Shown piece by piece: positions 1 to 6,976 of a stretch of 64,000 bases of DNA (positions within the stretch are counted from its first letter, which is position 1; every line of letters begins with the position of its first letter). The stretch comes from Rikenellaceae bacterium. Lineage in GTDB: Bacteria > Bacteroidota > Bacteroidia > Bacteroidales > Rikenellaceae. The notes below the pieces were generated by a model. The model was not told the origin of the DNA, made no database searches, and saw only the letters and a program-made list of their open reading frames with translations. The DNA is taken from contig SUZF01000003.1 of the NCBI GenBank assembly GCA_015060065.1, positions 62,001-126,000 on the forward strand, read 5' to 3'. The position numbers and the translations under genes were made by a program.

Positions 1-135
1 GACCCGATTCTGCTCGGTGGCGAGAAGATGACTGCCGGAGCAAATCCCTACGATACGTCGTTCAACTCGTCGGTGGTGTGGGGACCGCTCAAAGGACGCA
101 AATTTTATATAGGCGTGAGATTTAATCTCTATTAG
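1..135 (+). CDS. C-terminus of an outer-membrane beta-barrel, probably a TonB-dependent receptor (5' end outside window)
   Basis: Frame 1 is open from base 1 to a TAG at 133-135 and encodes 44 residues ending in KFYIGVRFNLY. A short polar run followed by an alternating aromatic strand with a terminal aromatic residue is the usual last strand of a TonB-dependent receptor, recognised by the BAM complex. Only this strand is visible, so the substrate cannot be judged. The next gene, 37 bases downstream on the same strand, encodes a periplasmic metal-binding domain, so a link to metal uptake is possible. That link is inferred from position only. Confidence 0.6.
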   Translation, partial: DPILLGGEKMTAGANPYDTSFNSSVVWGPLKGRKFYIGVRFNLY

Positions 136-172
136 AGATTGATTATTAAACAACCATAAAATACTAAAAACT

Positions 173-478
173 ATGAAAAAGATTTTGATGCTCTGCCTTG
201 TGGCAGTAATGTGCGCAGGTGTAAGCGTTGCGCAGGAGAAGAAGGCAAAGGCCGAAAAGCAGATTGTAACTACGGTGTTCTGCACCGATATCGATTGCGA
301 GGGTTGCGCCAAGAAGGTCTATAATAGCATCCCCTTTGAGAAGGGCGTAAAGGATGTTAAGGTTGATGTTAAAGCAAAGACCGTAACCGTACAGTATGAT
401 GCTTCGAAGAACTCGGATGCAACGCTGGTTAATGCATTTACCAAGATTAAGGTAAAGGCAGAGCCTAAAAAGAAGTAG
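173..478 (+). CDS. Secreted heavy-metal-associated (HMA) domain protein
   Basis: The 101-residue product starts with a signal peptide (MKKILMLCLVAVMCAGVSVA, then QE at 21-22). A single HMA-type ferredoxin-like fold follows. The metal loop is C37-x4-C42-E-G-C45, so the classical CxxC is kept and an extra Cys lies upstream. The rest matches the beta-alpha-beta pattern of the family (DVKVDVKAKTVTVQYD). HMA domains bind Cu(I) or other soft metals, and this one should act in the periplasm as a chaperone or sequestering protein. It follows the tail of a TonB-type receptor and is closed by a terminator hairpin at 520-551. The bound metal is not evident from sequence. Confidence 0.85.
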   Translation: MKKILMLCLVAVMCAGVSVAQEKKAKAEKQIVTTVFCTDIDCEGCAKKVYNSIPFEKGVKDVKVDVKAKTVTVQYDASKNSDATLVNAFTKIKVKAEPKKK

Positions 479-519
479 CCGACTTTTGGGGCTTTTGCAG
501 GTCGCGGCCTGCGGTATAG

Positions 520-551
520 GGGCGGATACGATAGACTCGTACCGCCCTTTT
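520..551 (+). terminator. Rho-independent terminator after the HMA gene
   Basis: GGGCGG at 520-525 pairs with CCGCCC at 542-547. An inner TACGA/TCGTA stem (527-531 with 537-541) extends it, and four T follow. It lies 42 bases after the HMA stop codon and before the tRNA promoter. Confidence 0.8.
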
Positions 552-597
552 ATCTCTCAAAAAAAGTATTTATTTTTGTGTTTTTTGAATTATTTAC

Positions 598-605
598 TAC
601 CTTTG
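598..605 (+). promoter_or_regulatory. -7 box TACCTTTG of the tRNA-Leu gene
   Basis: An exact match to the Bacteroidetes sigma-ABfr -7 consensus TAnnTTTG, ending 8 bases before the first base of the tRNA. That fits a transcript starting at or just before the mature 5' end. Confidence 0.8.
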
Positions 606-613
606 TGCCGGCT

Positions 614-699
614 GCTCGAATGGTGGAATAGGTAGACACGCCGGACTTAAAATCCTGTGGCCAGTAATGGCCGTGCCGGTTCGACCCCGGCTTCGAGTA
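614..699 (+). tRNA. tRNA-Leu (anticodon UAA)
   Basis: An 86-base class II tRNA. The acceptor stem GCTCGAA (614-620) pairs with TTCGAGT (692-698), with one G-T pair, and A699 is the discriminator. The anticodon loop CTTAAAA gives anticodon TAA. The long variable arm (TGGCCAGTAATGGCC region) and the T-arm with GGTTCGACCCC are clear. The anticodon stem contains one C-T mismatch. CCA is not encoded, as is usual in Bacteroidetes. It has its own -7 box just upstream and is isolated from other tRNA genes. Confidence 0.95.
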
Positions 700-771
700 C
701 AGAGAGAGTTATTCAATCGCTATTGAATAACTCTTATTTTTTGTCTGAATCGGTTGCGTTTCGGAATTGGG

Positions 772-1677
772 CTATATGACAGATTGCTCCAAAAAATCCA
801 CCATCAAGTCGAACTCCTCCGGCAAGAACCAGCGAATCTCGCTGTCGCGACGGAACCACGTCATCTGGCGTTTGGCATAGCGACGAGAGTTTCGCTTGAT
901 AAGTTCTATCGCCTCCTCGCGAGTGGTGGTGCCGTCGAAGTAGTCAAACATCTCGCGATAGCCCACGGTCTGCAACGAGTTGAGGTGACGTAGCGGATAT
1001 ACTGCCCGCGCCTCTGCCTCCAAGCCCTCGTCAATCATCATATCGACACGACGATTTATGCGGTCGTAGAGAGCCTCGCGCTCCCATTCGATGCCGACCT
1101 TCACGATGTTGAAGTCGCGCTTGCGACGCTCGCCCGTGCGCAACGATGAGTAGGGCTTGCCCGTCTGCATACAGACCTCCACGGCACGCAATACACGTGA
1201 CGGATTGCATCTGTCCACCTGCTCGTAATAGTCGGGGTCGAGGCGTTGCAGGTCGGCTGCGAGTGACTCGATACCCTCATTTTGGAGCCTTTCGACAAGA
1301 TTTTGTCGCAGTGCTTCATCTGCTTGCGGAAGGTCATCCATACCCTCGCACAGAGCCTGAATGTAGAGTCCGGAGCCACCCACGGCAACCACGGTGTTGT
1401 GCTTGCGGAATAGTTCTTCGAGGCGGGCGAGAGCCTGCACCTCATACTCCCCGCAGTTGAAGTTGTCAGTAAGGTCGTGTGAGGCGATAAAGTGATGCTC
1501 CACAGCAGCGAGTTGCTCGGCTGTGGGCTGTGCCGTACCTATCGGTATGCCGCGATAGAGTTGGCGTGAGTCGGTCGAGAGGATAGGTGCCGAAAAGTGC
1601 GTGGCGAGGCGCAACGAGAGGTCGGTCTTGCCCGAACCCGTTGCTCCAACCACGACAATCAGCGTTTTAGTACTCAT
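772..1677 (-). CDS. miaA: tRNA dimethylallyltransferase MiaA
   Basis: MiaA transfers a dimethylallyl group from DMAPP to N6 of A37 in tRNAs that read U-starting codons, which stabilises decoding. The 301-residue protein has the P-loop GATGSGKT (residues 11-18), the conserved DSRQ at 36-39 followed by LYRG, a GGSGLY motif near 100, and the RSLR/TGERRKR and RRYAKRQMTWFR segments that bind tRNA. I take the ATG at 1677 (MSTKTL). A longer form from 1698 would extend the overlap with the upstream gene. From 1677 the overlap with the end of the pRiA4b-type gene (1667) is 11 bases, which suggests translational coupling. Length is normal for the family. Confidence 0.95.
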   Translation of the reverse strand: MSTKTLIVVVGATGSGKTDLSLRLATHFSAPILSTDSRQLYRGIPIGTAQPTAEQLAAVEHHFIASHDLTDNFNCGEYEVQALARLEELFRKHNTVVAVGGSGLYIQALCEGMDDLPQADEALRQNLVERLQNEGIESLAADLQRLDPDYYEQVDRCNPSRVLRAVEVCMQTGKPYSSLRTGERRKRDFNIVKVGIEWEREALYDRINRRVDMMIDEGLEAEARAVYPLRHLNSLQTVGYREMFDYFDGTTTREEAIELIKRNSRRYAKRQMTWFRRDSEIRWFLPEEFDLMVDFLEQSVI

Positions 1678-2176
1678 CGTCGTAATTGTCGTCGCCATCG
1701 AAATCGTTGAAGTCGTCCATCATCTCGTCAAAGATGGAGCCTTCATTCGAATTTACGGCATCGGGGTCGTATTGGTCGGGGGCGGGGGCATTCTCAAATG
1801 CTACACGCGGATATTCGAATCCCGACTCTGCCTCTTTGGCTCCCGTTAGTTCGAGATAGTAGGCACGCTCGGCAAACATATCGAACAGATAGATAAGGCG
1901 TGCGCGGTTGTGGCGAACAACCTGACCGAGCAGTACGCTGTCCATTGGTGTCGGGTCATCTTCCGAGCCTTCGCCCATATCCATTGCGGTAAATTCGTGT
2001 ATGCGCTCCCAGCGGTCGTCTGCCGTGAAGAACGATGCCATACAGTCGTCGTAGTCGAGCGATGAAAGTATAAAGCGATGGAAATCAAAGAGTGACATGT
2101 CGTACATAACCTCGTAATCGCGCACGAAGTTGTCGTTCTCGTCACTCAACATCCTGAATTGAAGTACCATTGACAT
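1667..2176 (-). CDS. pRiA4b ORF-3-like (TnpR-passenger type) protein of unknown function
   Basis: The 169-residue protein from the ATG at 2176 (MSMVLQFRMLSDE) matches the pRiA4b ORF-3 fold: a beta-rich N-terminus (DYEVMYDMSLFDFHRFILSSL), a central FFTADDRW segment and a YLFDMFAERAYYLEL strand. The family was first seen as a passenger of IS1096 and plasmid pRiA4b, but it is common as a chromosomal gene in Bacteroidales and its role is unknown. The last 20 residues are almost all Asp, Glu, Asn or Tyr (FNDFDGDDNYDDEY). It is the first gene of a two-gene unit with miaA. The -7 box at 2200-2207 excludes the longer ORF start at 2290. Confidence 0.8.
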   Translation of the reverse strand: MSMVLQFRMLSDENDNFVRDYEVMYDMSLFDFHRFILSSLDYDDCMASFFTADDRWERIHEFTAMDMGEGSEDDPTPMDSVLLGQVVRHNRARLIYLFDMFAERAYYLELTGAKEAESGFEYPRVAFENAPAPDQYDPDAVNSNEGSIFDEMMDDFNDFDGDDNYDDEY

Positions 2177-2199
2177 AGTTTTGCTGTTGTTTGTTAGTA

Positions 2200-2207
2200 C
2201 AAAAATA
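2200..2207 (-). promoter_or_regulatory. -7 box TATTTTTG for the pRiA4b-type gene and miaA
   Basis: Exact TAnnTTTG on the minus strand, 23 bases before the ATG at 2176. Upstream lies an array of four heptamers. The TTG of one of them sits 20 bases before the box, where the -33 element is expected. Confidence 0.75.
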
Positions 2208-2216
2208 GCAAAACAA

Positions 2217-2244
2217 TTCACAATTCGCAATTCGCAATTCACAA
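2217..2244. repeat. Four tandem heptamers (TTCACAA/TTCGCAA)
   Basis: Units at 2217, 2224, 2231 and 2238 read TTCACAA, TTCGCAA, TTCGCAA and TTCACAA. On the minus strand they read TTGTGAA/TTGCGAA and lie directly upstream of the -7 box at 2200-2207. A second array in the opposite direction occurs at 2506-2533. Confidence 0.9.
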
Positions 2245-2330
2245 TTTGGGGGTTATTGCAACTTTTTACAGAACAAAAAGCAAAGGCCATTAGCGAGTTT
2301 AATAAGGTTTTAAGTGAAATGGAAACTATA

Positions 2331-2357
2331 TCTCTAAATTCTCTAAATTCCCTAATA
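2331..2357. repeat. Period-9 array (TCTCTAAAT units)
   Basis: Three consecutive 9-base units: TCTCTAAAT, TCTCTAAAT, TCCCTAATA. The same period and consensus recur at 14799-14834. Confidence 0.8.
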
Positions 2358-2389
2358 AAAGACTCTGACGGGGCTTAACTCCAAAAAAA

Positions 2390-2446
2390 GGCGAGCGTAG
2401 AGGGCAAACTTGTTTGCACTATGCCGAGCCGCGAGGAGGAAAAGAG
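2390..2446. repeat. Dispersed hairpin repeat, copy A
   Basis: Contains the hairpin GCAAAC-TT-GTTTGC (2404-2417), then CTAT, a GC-rich box, and GAGGAGGAAAAGA (2433-2445). The same order of elements, with a changed hairpin, is found at 7771-7830. Confidence 0.6.
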
Positions 2447-2505
2447 TTTTTTGCAAAAAAACAGTCTTAATTGTGAACTATTTTGTGGTCGTCAAAGGAA
2501 AATAA

Positions 2506-2533
2506 TTGTGAATTGTGAATTGTGAATTGTGAA
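2506..2533. repeat. Four perfect tandem TTGTGAA heptamers
   Basis: Units start at 2506, 2513, 2520 and 2527, followed by a partial TTGT. They end 7 bases before the -7 box of the acyl-CoA reductase gene. The TTG at 2520 is 18 bases from that box. Confidence 0.95.
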
Positions 2534-2540
2534 TTGTTTC

Positions 2541-2548
2541 TACCTTTG
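2541..2548 (+). promoter_or_regulatory. -7 box TACCTTTG of the acyl-CoA reductase gene
   Basis: Exact TAnnTTTG, only 5 bases before the ATG at 2554. The predicted start of transcription therefore falls at or next to the start codon. Confidence 0.75.
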
Positions 2549-2553
2549 TGGCA

Positions 2554-3543
2554 ATGAAACAACCGCTCGAAATATTTGTGCAACTCGGAGAACGCCTTGC
2601 CACCTTTGGCGAGGATGCTCTGTCGCGTGATATTCTCGCCCGTGCCGAGGCGGAGAATGGGTGGTTTGTGCCGGCAGATGTGCGATTTGCCGTGAGGGCA
2701 ATCTGCGAAGATATGCTCACTCCCTCGAAGTTGGAGCCGTGGCTCGCCTCATACGGTTTGCCAAGCGTGGCTCCAAGCAAGCCACATCGCGTGGCGATAA
2801 TTATGGCCGGAAATATCCCGCTGGTCGGATTTTTGGACTTGCTTTGCGTGGTCGCAAGCGGAAATTCCGCTATGGTCAAGATGTCGGGAAAGGATAGTGT
2901 GCTGATGGGGTATGTAATTGACTTGCTGCGAGATATCGAGCCTAATATTCTAATCTCGGAGTATGCCGACCAAAGAGTTGATGCCGTGATTGCCACAGGT
3001 GGCGGCAATGCCAATCGCTACTTCCGCACGCACTTTGCCGGAGTGCCGTCACTTCTGCGCGGAAATCGTCACTCGGTGGCGGTGCTGACGGGCGAGGAGA
3101 ACTGCGAGCAGATGGAGGCGTTGAGCGAAGATATCTATCGCTATTCGGGTCTTGGATGCCGCAATGTGTCGCTGATTTTTGCACCCGAAGGGGTCGAAAT
3201 CAATCTCGCCAAGAGTGAGGTCTGCTCCAAGTACGAGAATAATCTGCGTCAGACACGCGCCCTGCTTGTGATGGGCGGAGTGCCGTATGTCGAGAGCGGA
3301 TGTTCGTTGCTCACCGAGGGGGTGGAGTTTTCGTCGCAGTTAAGTCGTATAAATATTGTTCGCTACCGCTCGCTTGCGGAGGTCGAGGCGTGGCTCACGC
3401 GACACGAAGAAGAGTTGCAGTGCGTTGTTACAAACGCGATTGAACACTCGCGACGTACCGACTTCGGCTCTGCCCAGCGACCTGCGCTCACGGAGTATCC
3501 CGACGAGAGGGATGTTATGCGTTTCCTGCTCGATTTGGAGTAG
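2554..3543 (+). CDS. LuxC-type acyl-CoA/fatty acyl reductase
   Basis: The 329-residue protein belongs to the LuxC acyl-CoA reductase family, NAD(P)H-dependent aldehyde-dehydrogenase-like enzymes that reduce activated acyl groups to aldehydes. Visible signatures are the Rossmann-type KPHRVAIIMAGNIPLVGFLDLL (about residues 75-96), a VIATGGGNANRYF segment, and YSGLGCRNVSLIFAP, whose Cys is the likely nucleophile. The start is the ATG at 2554; an in-frame GTG two codons earlier overlaps the -7 box and is rejected. There is no luxE- or luxD-like partner nearby, so the acyl donor is unknown. Its last 29 bases overlap the 3' end of the convergent MFS gene. Confidence 0.85.
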   Translation: MKQPLEIFVQLGERLATFGEDALSRDILARAEAENGWFVPADVRFAVRAICEDMLTPSKLEPWLASYGLPSVAPSKPHRVAIIMAGNIPLVGFLDLLCVVASGNSAMVKMSGKDSVLMGYVIDLLRDIEPNILISEYADQRVDAVIATGGGNANRYFRTHFAGVPSLLRGNRHSVAVLTGEENCEQMEALSEDIYRYSGLGCRNVSLIFAPEGVEINLAKSEVCSKYENNLRQTRALLVMGGVPYVESGCSLLTEGVEFSSQLSRINIVRYRSLAEVEAWLTRHEEELQCVVTNAIEHSRRTDFGSAQRPALTEYPDERDVMRFLLDLE

Positions 3544-4753
3544 GATTATCCGATTTCCGGTAGTAGGAGTCATCCAATCCGAGGGTCCAATCCCTGCGCC
3601 CGATAACCGCCACGATGAACATTATGGCAAGTAATGCCCCACAGAAGATAAATGGGAAGAGTTCGCTTTTGGTGTGGAAGAGATCGCGAAAACCATCCAC
3701 GATAAACGGGCAGACAACAACTGCCAGATAATTTACCGCCATAACATACGACAGCGCGAGGGTCGCCAGATGAGGCGGGGCGATGATTGCCGCCTTGTCG
3801 TAAATTATGGGTTGCATAATGCCGTATCCGAATCCCGACATCAGCGAGCCGATAACCATAGCAGCAGGCGACTTGCCGATGCCGAAGAGCAATAACCCGA
3901 TAGCCATCATCGCAAGCGATACGACATTTGACCACCCCTTCAACAATCCGATAATGTGATTTAGGAAGAATCCCGGAACGACAATCGCCAAGAAGAAGAG
4001 CGAGATTAGTATGCCCGAAAACGAACTGCGCATACGATACTCCTCGATAAGGAATGAGGCGTAATAACTCACCACAAGTACGGCAAAAGTTATCAGAAAG
4101 TAGAGCAACATCAACTCCACGAGCCGTCGCAGGTCTATCTTTGTGTTTTTTAACTGGTCACTCTCCTTTGGTTCGGGTGCCGACTTCTGACGACGCAGAA
4201 ATGGCACGAGCAATAGCGATATGCCCGGCAGAAGATAGACTAAAAAGGGTAGGTGCCAATTACGTGTGGCAAGATACCCCGTGACCGCGGTGGCAATGAC
4301 AAGCGTAAGGTTGTTGATGGCAGAACTTATGCCGAGTTGCCTTACGCGACGGTCGCCCGTGAAGTAATCGACAACCAAACCCGTAGAGAGCGGTACGACC
4401 ATGCCTGCACCAATGCCCAGCACGCAACTTATGACGATAAGCCCCACCATACTCTTGGCAAATAGGCAGGCCACACCGCTCAAAAAGAATATCGCCAGAC
4501 CGGCAAAGAGAATTTTTAACTTGTCCTTGCCGACCGAGAGGTGTCCGGCAATCAGCACAAACGGAATGATGAGCAGCGAGGGTAGCGAGGTGAGCATCTG
4601 TATTTCGAGATTGCCCACCTTCGGGAAAATTTTGTTCAGGTCGCCCAAAATAGGCGATATGGCAAGTCCGGGAAGTGATACCACGGCCGATACGGACCAT
4701 ATAGCCACCAAGACGATAAGCGATATTTGACCTTTGCCGGTTTCGATTTTCAT
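3515..4753 (-). CDS. Major facilitator superfamily transporter
   Basis: The 412-residue protein has about 12 hydrophobic segments in two six-helix halves. A charged central loop (RRQKSAPEPKESDQLKNTKIDLRR, about residues 188-211) separates them. MFS-type motif A is weak (GHLSVGKDKLKILFAG after helix 2), and the GDRRVRQLG loop lies after helix 4. It is a cytoplasmic-membrane secondary carrier of drug/H+ or organic-solute type. The substrate cannot be read from sequence. The gene is convergent with the LuxC gene (29-base 3' overlap) and divergent from glyS. I see no exact TAnnTTTG box for it. Confidence 0.85.
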   Translation of the reverse strand: MKIETGKGQISLIVLVAIWSVSAVVSLPGLAISPILGDLNKIFPKVGNLEIQMLTSLPSLLIIPFVLIAGHLSVGKDKLKILFAGLAIFFLSGVACLFAKSMVGLIVISCVLGIGAGMVVPLSTGLVVDYFTGDRRVRQLGISSAINNLTLVIATAVTGYLATRNWHLPFLVYLLPGISLLLVPFLRRQKSAPEPKESDQLKNTKIDLRRLVELMLLYFLITFAVLVVSYYASFLIEEYRMRSSFSGILISLFFLAIVVPGFFLNHIIGLLKGWSNVVSLAMMAIGLLLFGIGKSPAAMVIGSLMSGFGYGIMQPIIYDKAAIIAPPHLATLALSYVMAVNYLAVVVCPFIVDGFRDLFHTKSELFPFIFCGALLAIMFIVAVIGRRDWTLGLDDSYYRKSDNPTPNRAGNA

Positions 4754-4823
4754 AAATATCGAGATTTTTTGCGGAGAGGAGCAACAGTAGTGCCAAAATA
4801 ATTGTCAATTATCAATTTATTTG

Positions 4824-4831
4824 TACCTTTG
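4824..4831 (+). promoter_or_regulatory. -7 box TACCTTTG of glyS
   Basis: Exact TAnnTTTG 35 bases before the glyS ATG. A TTG at 4802-4804, part of a TTGTCAA heptamer, lies 19 bases upstream as the -33 element. Confidence 0.8.
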
Positions 4832-4866
4832 TCGGTTAGACGACAAATACAAAAACAATATAGGTT

Positions 4867-6411
4867 ATGACACAGGAAGAACTTTTCAAGAAATTGGTCG
4901 CTCACTGCAAGGAGTACGGTTTTGTATTCCCGTCGAGCGAGATTTATGACGGTCTGGGCGCAGTCTATGATTATGGTCAGAACGGCGTAGAACTTAAAAA
5001 CAATATCAAGCGTTACTGGTGGGACTCGATGGTTAAACTCCACGAGAATATCGTGGGTATCGATGCCGCAATCTTTATGCACCCCAAGACTTGGGAGGCA
5101 TCGGGTCACGTCGGAGCATTCAACGACCCGCTGATTGACAACAAGGACTCGAAGAAGCGTTATCGTGCCGATGTGCTTATCGAGGATTGGCTCGCCAAGC
5201 AGGACGAGAAGATTCAGAAGGAGGTCGATAAGGCTCGCAAGCGTTTTGGCGAGGCTTTCGATGAGGAGCAGTATCGCGCAACCTCGCCCCGCGTGGCAGA
5301 GATTGCAGCCAAGAGAGATGCCGTACATGCTCGCTTTGCCGAGGCTCTGAATGCTTCGGATTTGGCAGAGTTGCGCCAGATTATCCTCGACTGCGAGATT
5401 GTATGCCCGATTTCGGGTACTCGCAACTGGACCGAGGTACGCCAATTCAACCTGATGTTCTCGACACAGATGGGCTCGACTGCCGATGGTGCAAATACAA
5501 TCTACCTCCGCCCCGAAACGGCACAGGGTATCTTCGTGAACTTCCTGAATGTGCAGAAGACAGGCCGTATGAAGTTGCCCTTCGGTATCGCGCAGATTGG
5601 TAAGGCGTTCCGTAACGAGATTGTGGCTCGCCAGTTTATCTTCCGTATGCGTGAGTTCGAGCAGATGGAGATGCAGTTCTTCGTGAAGCCCGGAACCGAG
5701 ATGCATTGGTGGAACGAGTGGAAGAATACCCGTATGGCTTGGCACCGCGCACTCGGATTTGGCGATGACAACTATCGTTTCCACGACCACGACAAGTTGG
5801 CACACTATGCAAATGCTGCGACCGACGTAGAGTATAACTTCCCATTCGGATTCAAGGAGGTGGAGGGTATCCACTCGCGTACCGACTTCGACCTCGGTAA
5901 TCACCAAAAGTTCTCCGGCAAGAAGATTCAATATTTTGACCCCGAATCGGGCGAGAGTTTTGTACCTTACGTTGTCGAGACCTCGATTGGTGTGGATCGT
6001 ATGTTCTTGCAGGTGATGTCGGCAGCCTACTGCGAAGAGAAGTTGGAGAATGGCGACGAGCGTGTAGTTCTGCGTATTCCCGCAGCGTTGGCTCCTACGA
6101 AGGTTGCCGTTATGCCGCTTGTTAAGAAAGACGGACTCCCGGAGAAGGCTAGCGAGATTATCGATAATTTGAAGTATGACTTCGTGGTAACTTACGACGA
6201 GAAGGACTCTATCGGTAAGCGTTATCGCCGTCAGGATGCAGTCGGCACTCCATTCTGCGTGACCGTTGATCATCAGACCTTGGAGGACGGTACCGTTACG
6301 GTACGCCACCGCGACACCATGGCGCAGGAGCGTATTGCTATCGAGGCTCTCCACGCTATGGTCGATGAGGAGTGCTCGTTCCGTAAGTTGTTCCGCAAGT
6401 TGAACCTCTAA
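4867..6411 (+). CDS. glyS: Glycyl-tRNA synthetase (alpha2, class IIa type)
   Basis: Charges tRNA-Gly with glycine using ATP. The 514-residue single-chain protein is the dimeric eukaryote/Gram-positive-like form, not the alpha2beta2 form. Class II motifs are clear: motif 1 near VYDYGQNGVELKNNIKRYW, motif 2 in AQIGKAFRNEI and FRMREFEQMEMQFF, and motif 3 in VETSIGVDRMFL. A C-terminal anticodon-binding domain (PTKVAVMPL to the end) follows. The insertion at 95-190 holds a charged helical stretch. An own promoter lies at 4824-4831. It is followed by a 38-residue membrane protein gene and ruvX on the same strand. Confidence 0.97.
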   Translation: MTQEELFKKLVAHCKEYGFVFPSSEIYDGLGAVYDYGQNGVELKNNIKRYWWDSMVKLHENIVGIDAAIFMHPKTWEASGHVGAFNDPLIDNKDSKKRYRADVLIEDWLAKQDEKIQKEVDKARKRFGEAFDEEQYRATSPRVAEIAAKRDAVHARFAEALNASDLAELRQIILDCEIVCPISGTRNWTEVRQFNLMFSTQMGSTADGANTIYLRPETAQGIFVNFLNVQKTGRMKLPFGIAQIGKAFRNEIVARQFIFRMREFEQMEMQFFVKPGTEMHWWNEWKNTRMAWHRALGFGDDNYRFHDHDKLAHYANAATDVEYNFPFGFKEVEGIHSRTDFDLGNHQKFSGKKIQYFDPESGESFVPYVVETSIGVDRMFLQVMSAAYCEEKLENGDERVVLRIPAALAPTKVAVMPLVKKDGLPEKASEIIDNLKYDFVVTYDEKDSIGKRYRRQDAVGTPFCVTVDHQTLEDGTVTVRHRDTMAQERIAIEALHAMVDEECSFRKLFRKLNL

Positions 6412-6426
6412 AACAGACCTGCCGAT

Positions 6427-6543
6427 ATGAGAATCGAAATAAAGAACAATAAGCGTTCGTGGGGATTGATTATCCTCATCATTGCTGCTTGTTTCGGAGT
6501 CGGATATCTGCTCGGCTGGTGCATAGGACACCTCATTGGGTAG
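6427..6543 (+). CDS. Small single-pass membrane protein, 38 residues
   Basis: An ATG at 6427, 15 bases after the glyS stop, opens a 38-codon frame ending at TAG 6541-6543. The product begins MRIEIKNNKRSWG and then has one hydrophobic helix from about residue 14 to the end, with a GxxxG-like GVGYLLGWCIG. The basic N-terminus predicts N-in topology. I do not recognise a family. It is tightly placed between glyS and ruvX, and its last 8 bases overlap the TTG start of ruvX, which suggests coupled translation. Without homologues this remains a likely but unproven gene. Confidence 0.6.
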   Translation: MRIEIKNNKRSWGLIILIIAACFGVGYLLGWCIGHLIG

Positions 6544-6949
6544 GATACTTGCCATAGACTACGGCACGCGCCGCACAGGTATTGCGGTTAGTGACCCTCT
6601 GCAAATCATCGCGGGGGGACTCACTACGCTCGATACCAAGGAGTTGGAGAGGTGGTTGGCGGAGTATGTGCCGGCAAACGACGTTACAACTATCGTCTTG
6701 GGCAAGCCGACGCAGATGAATGGTCAGCCGAGTGAGACGTGGCGGTTTGTCGAGCCTTTGGCTGCACGTCTGCGCAGGGCATTCCCGGAGGTTGAGGTTA
6801 CATTCTACGACGAGCGATTCACCTCGGTCATTGCGCACCGCACGATGATAGATAGCGGTATCGGTAAGATGGCTCGCCGCGATAAGGCTCTGGTCGATAA
6901 GATTTCGGCAACGATAATTTTGCAATCCTATATGGATAGCAGACAATAG
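6536..6949 (+). CDS. ruvX: RuvX/YqgF-type putative Holliday junction resolvase
   Basis: An RNase H-fold nuclease of the YqgF/RuvX family, implicated in pre-16S rRNA 5'-end maturation and proposed as a Holliday junction resolvase. The 137-residue product starts GRILAIDYGTRRTG, the family's opening with catalytic Asp in DYG. It continues with IVLGKPTQMNGQPSE, the ERFTS motif (DERFTSVIAHRTM) and a DKISATIILQSYMD C-terminus with the last catalytic Asp. The only start giving a complete N-terminus is TTG at 6536, overlapping the stop of the preceding small ORF by 8 bases. Length is normal. Confidence 0.92.
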   Translation: MGRILAIDYGTRRTGIAVSDPLQIIAGGLTTLDTKELERWLAEYVPANDVTTIVLGKPTQMNGQPSETWRFVEPLAARLRRAFPEVEVTFYDERFTSVIAHRTMIDSGIGKMARRDKALVDKISATIILQSYMDSRQ

Positions 6950-6976
6950 ATTTGGGTGGATTTTAGTTATTAAGGT

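Larger units (their letters stand above)
2245..2505. other. Non-coding spacer between divergent genes, with repeats
   Basis: No convincing gene. It holds a period-9 array (2331-2357), a hairpin-bearing dispersed repeat (2390-2446) and a lone TTGTGAA at 2471-2477. The short ORFs here have no family resemblance. Confidence 0.7.

Noticed and set aside
2217..2533. CRISPR-like array
   Set aside because: Units of 7 bases without spacers cannot be CRISPR repeats, and no cas gene is present. The same applies to the period-9 and period-10 arrays.
4754..4866. T-box or other riboswitch before glyS
   Set aside because: The leader is only about 30 bases after the predicted transcript start, too short for a T-box. 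No specifier or antiterminator elements are visible.
4750..6555. A 601-codon minus-strand ORF opposite glyS
   Set aside because: It is fully antisense to a conserved synthetase, shows no domain, and is explained by the strong codon bias of glyS.
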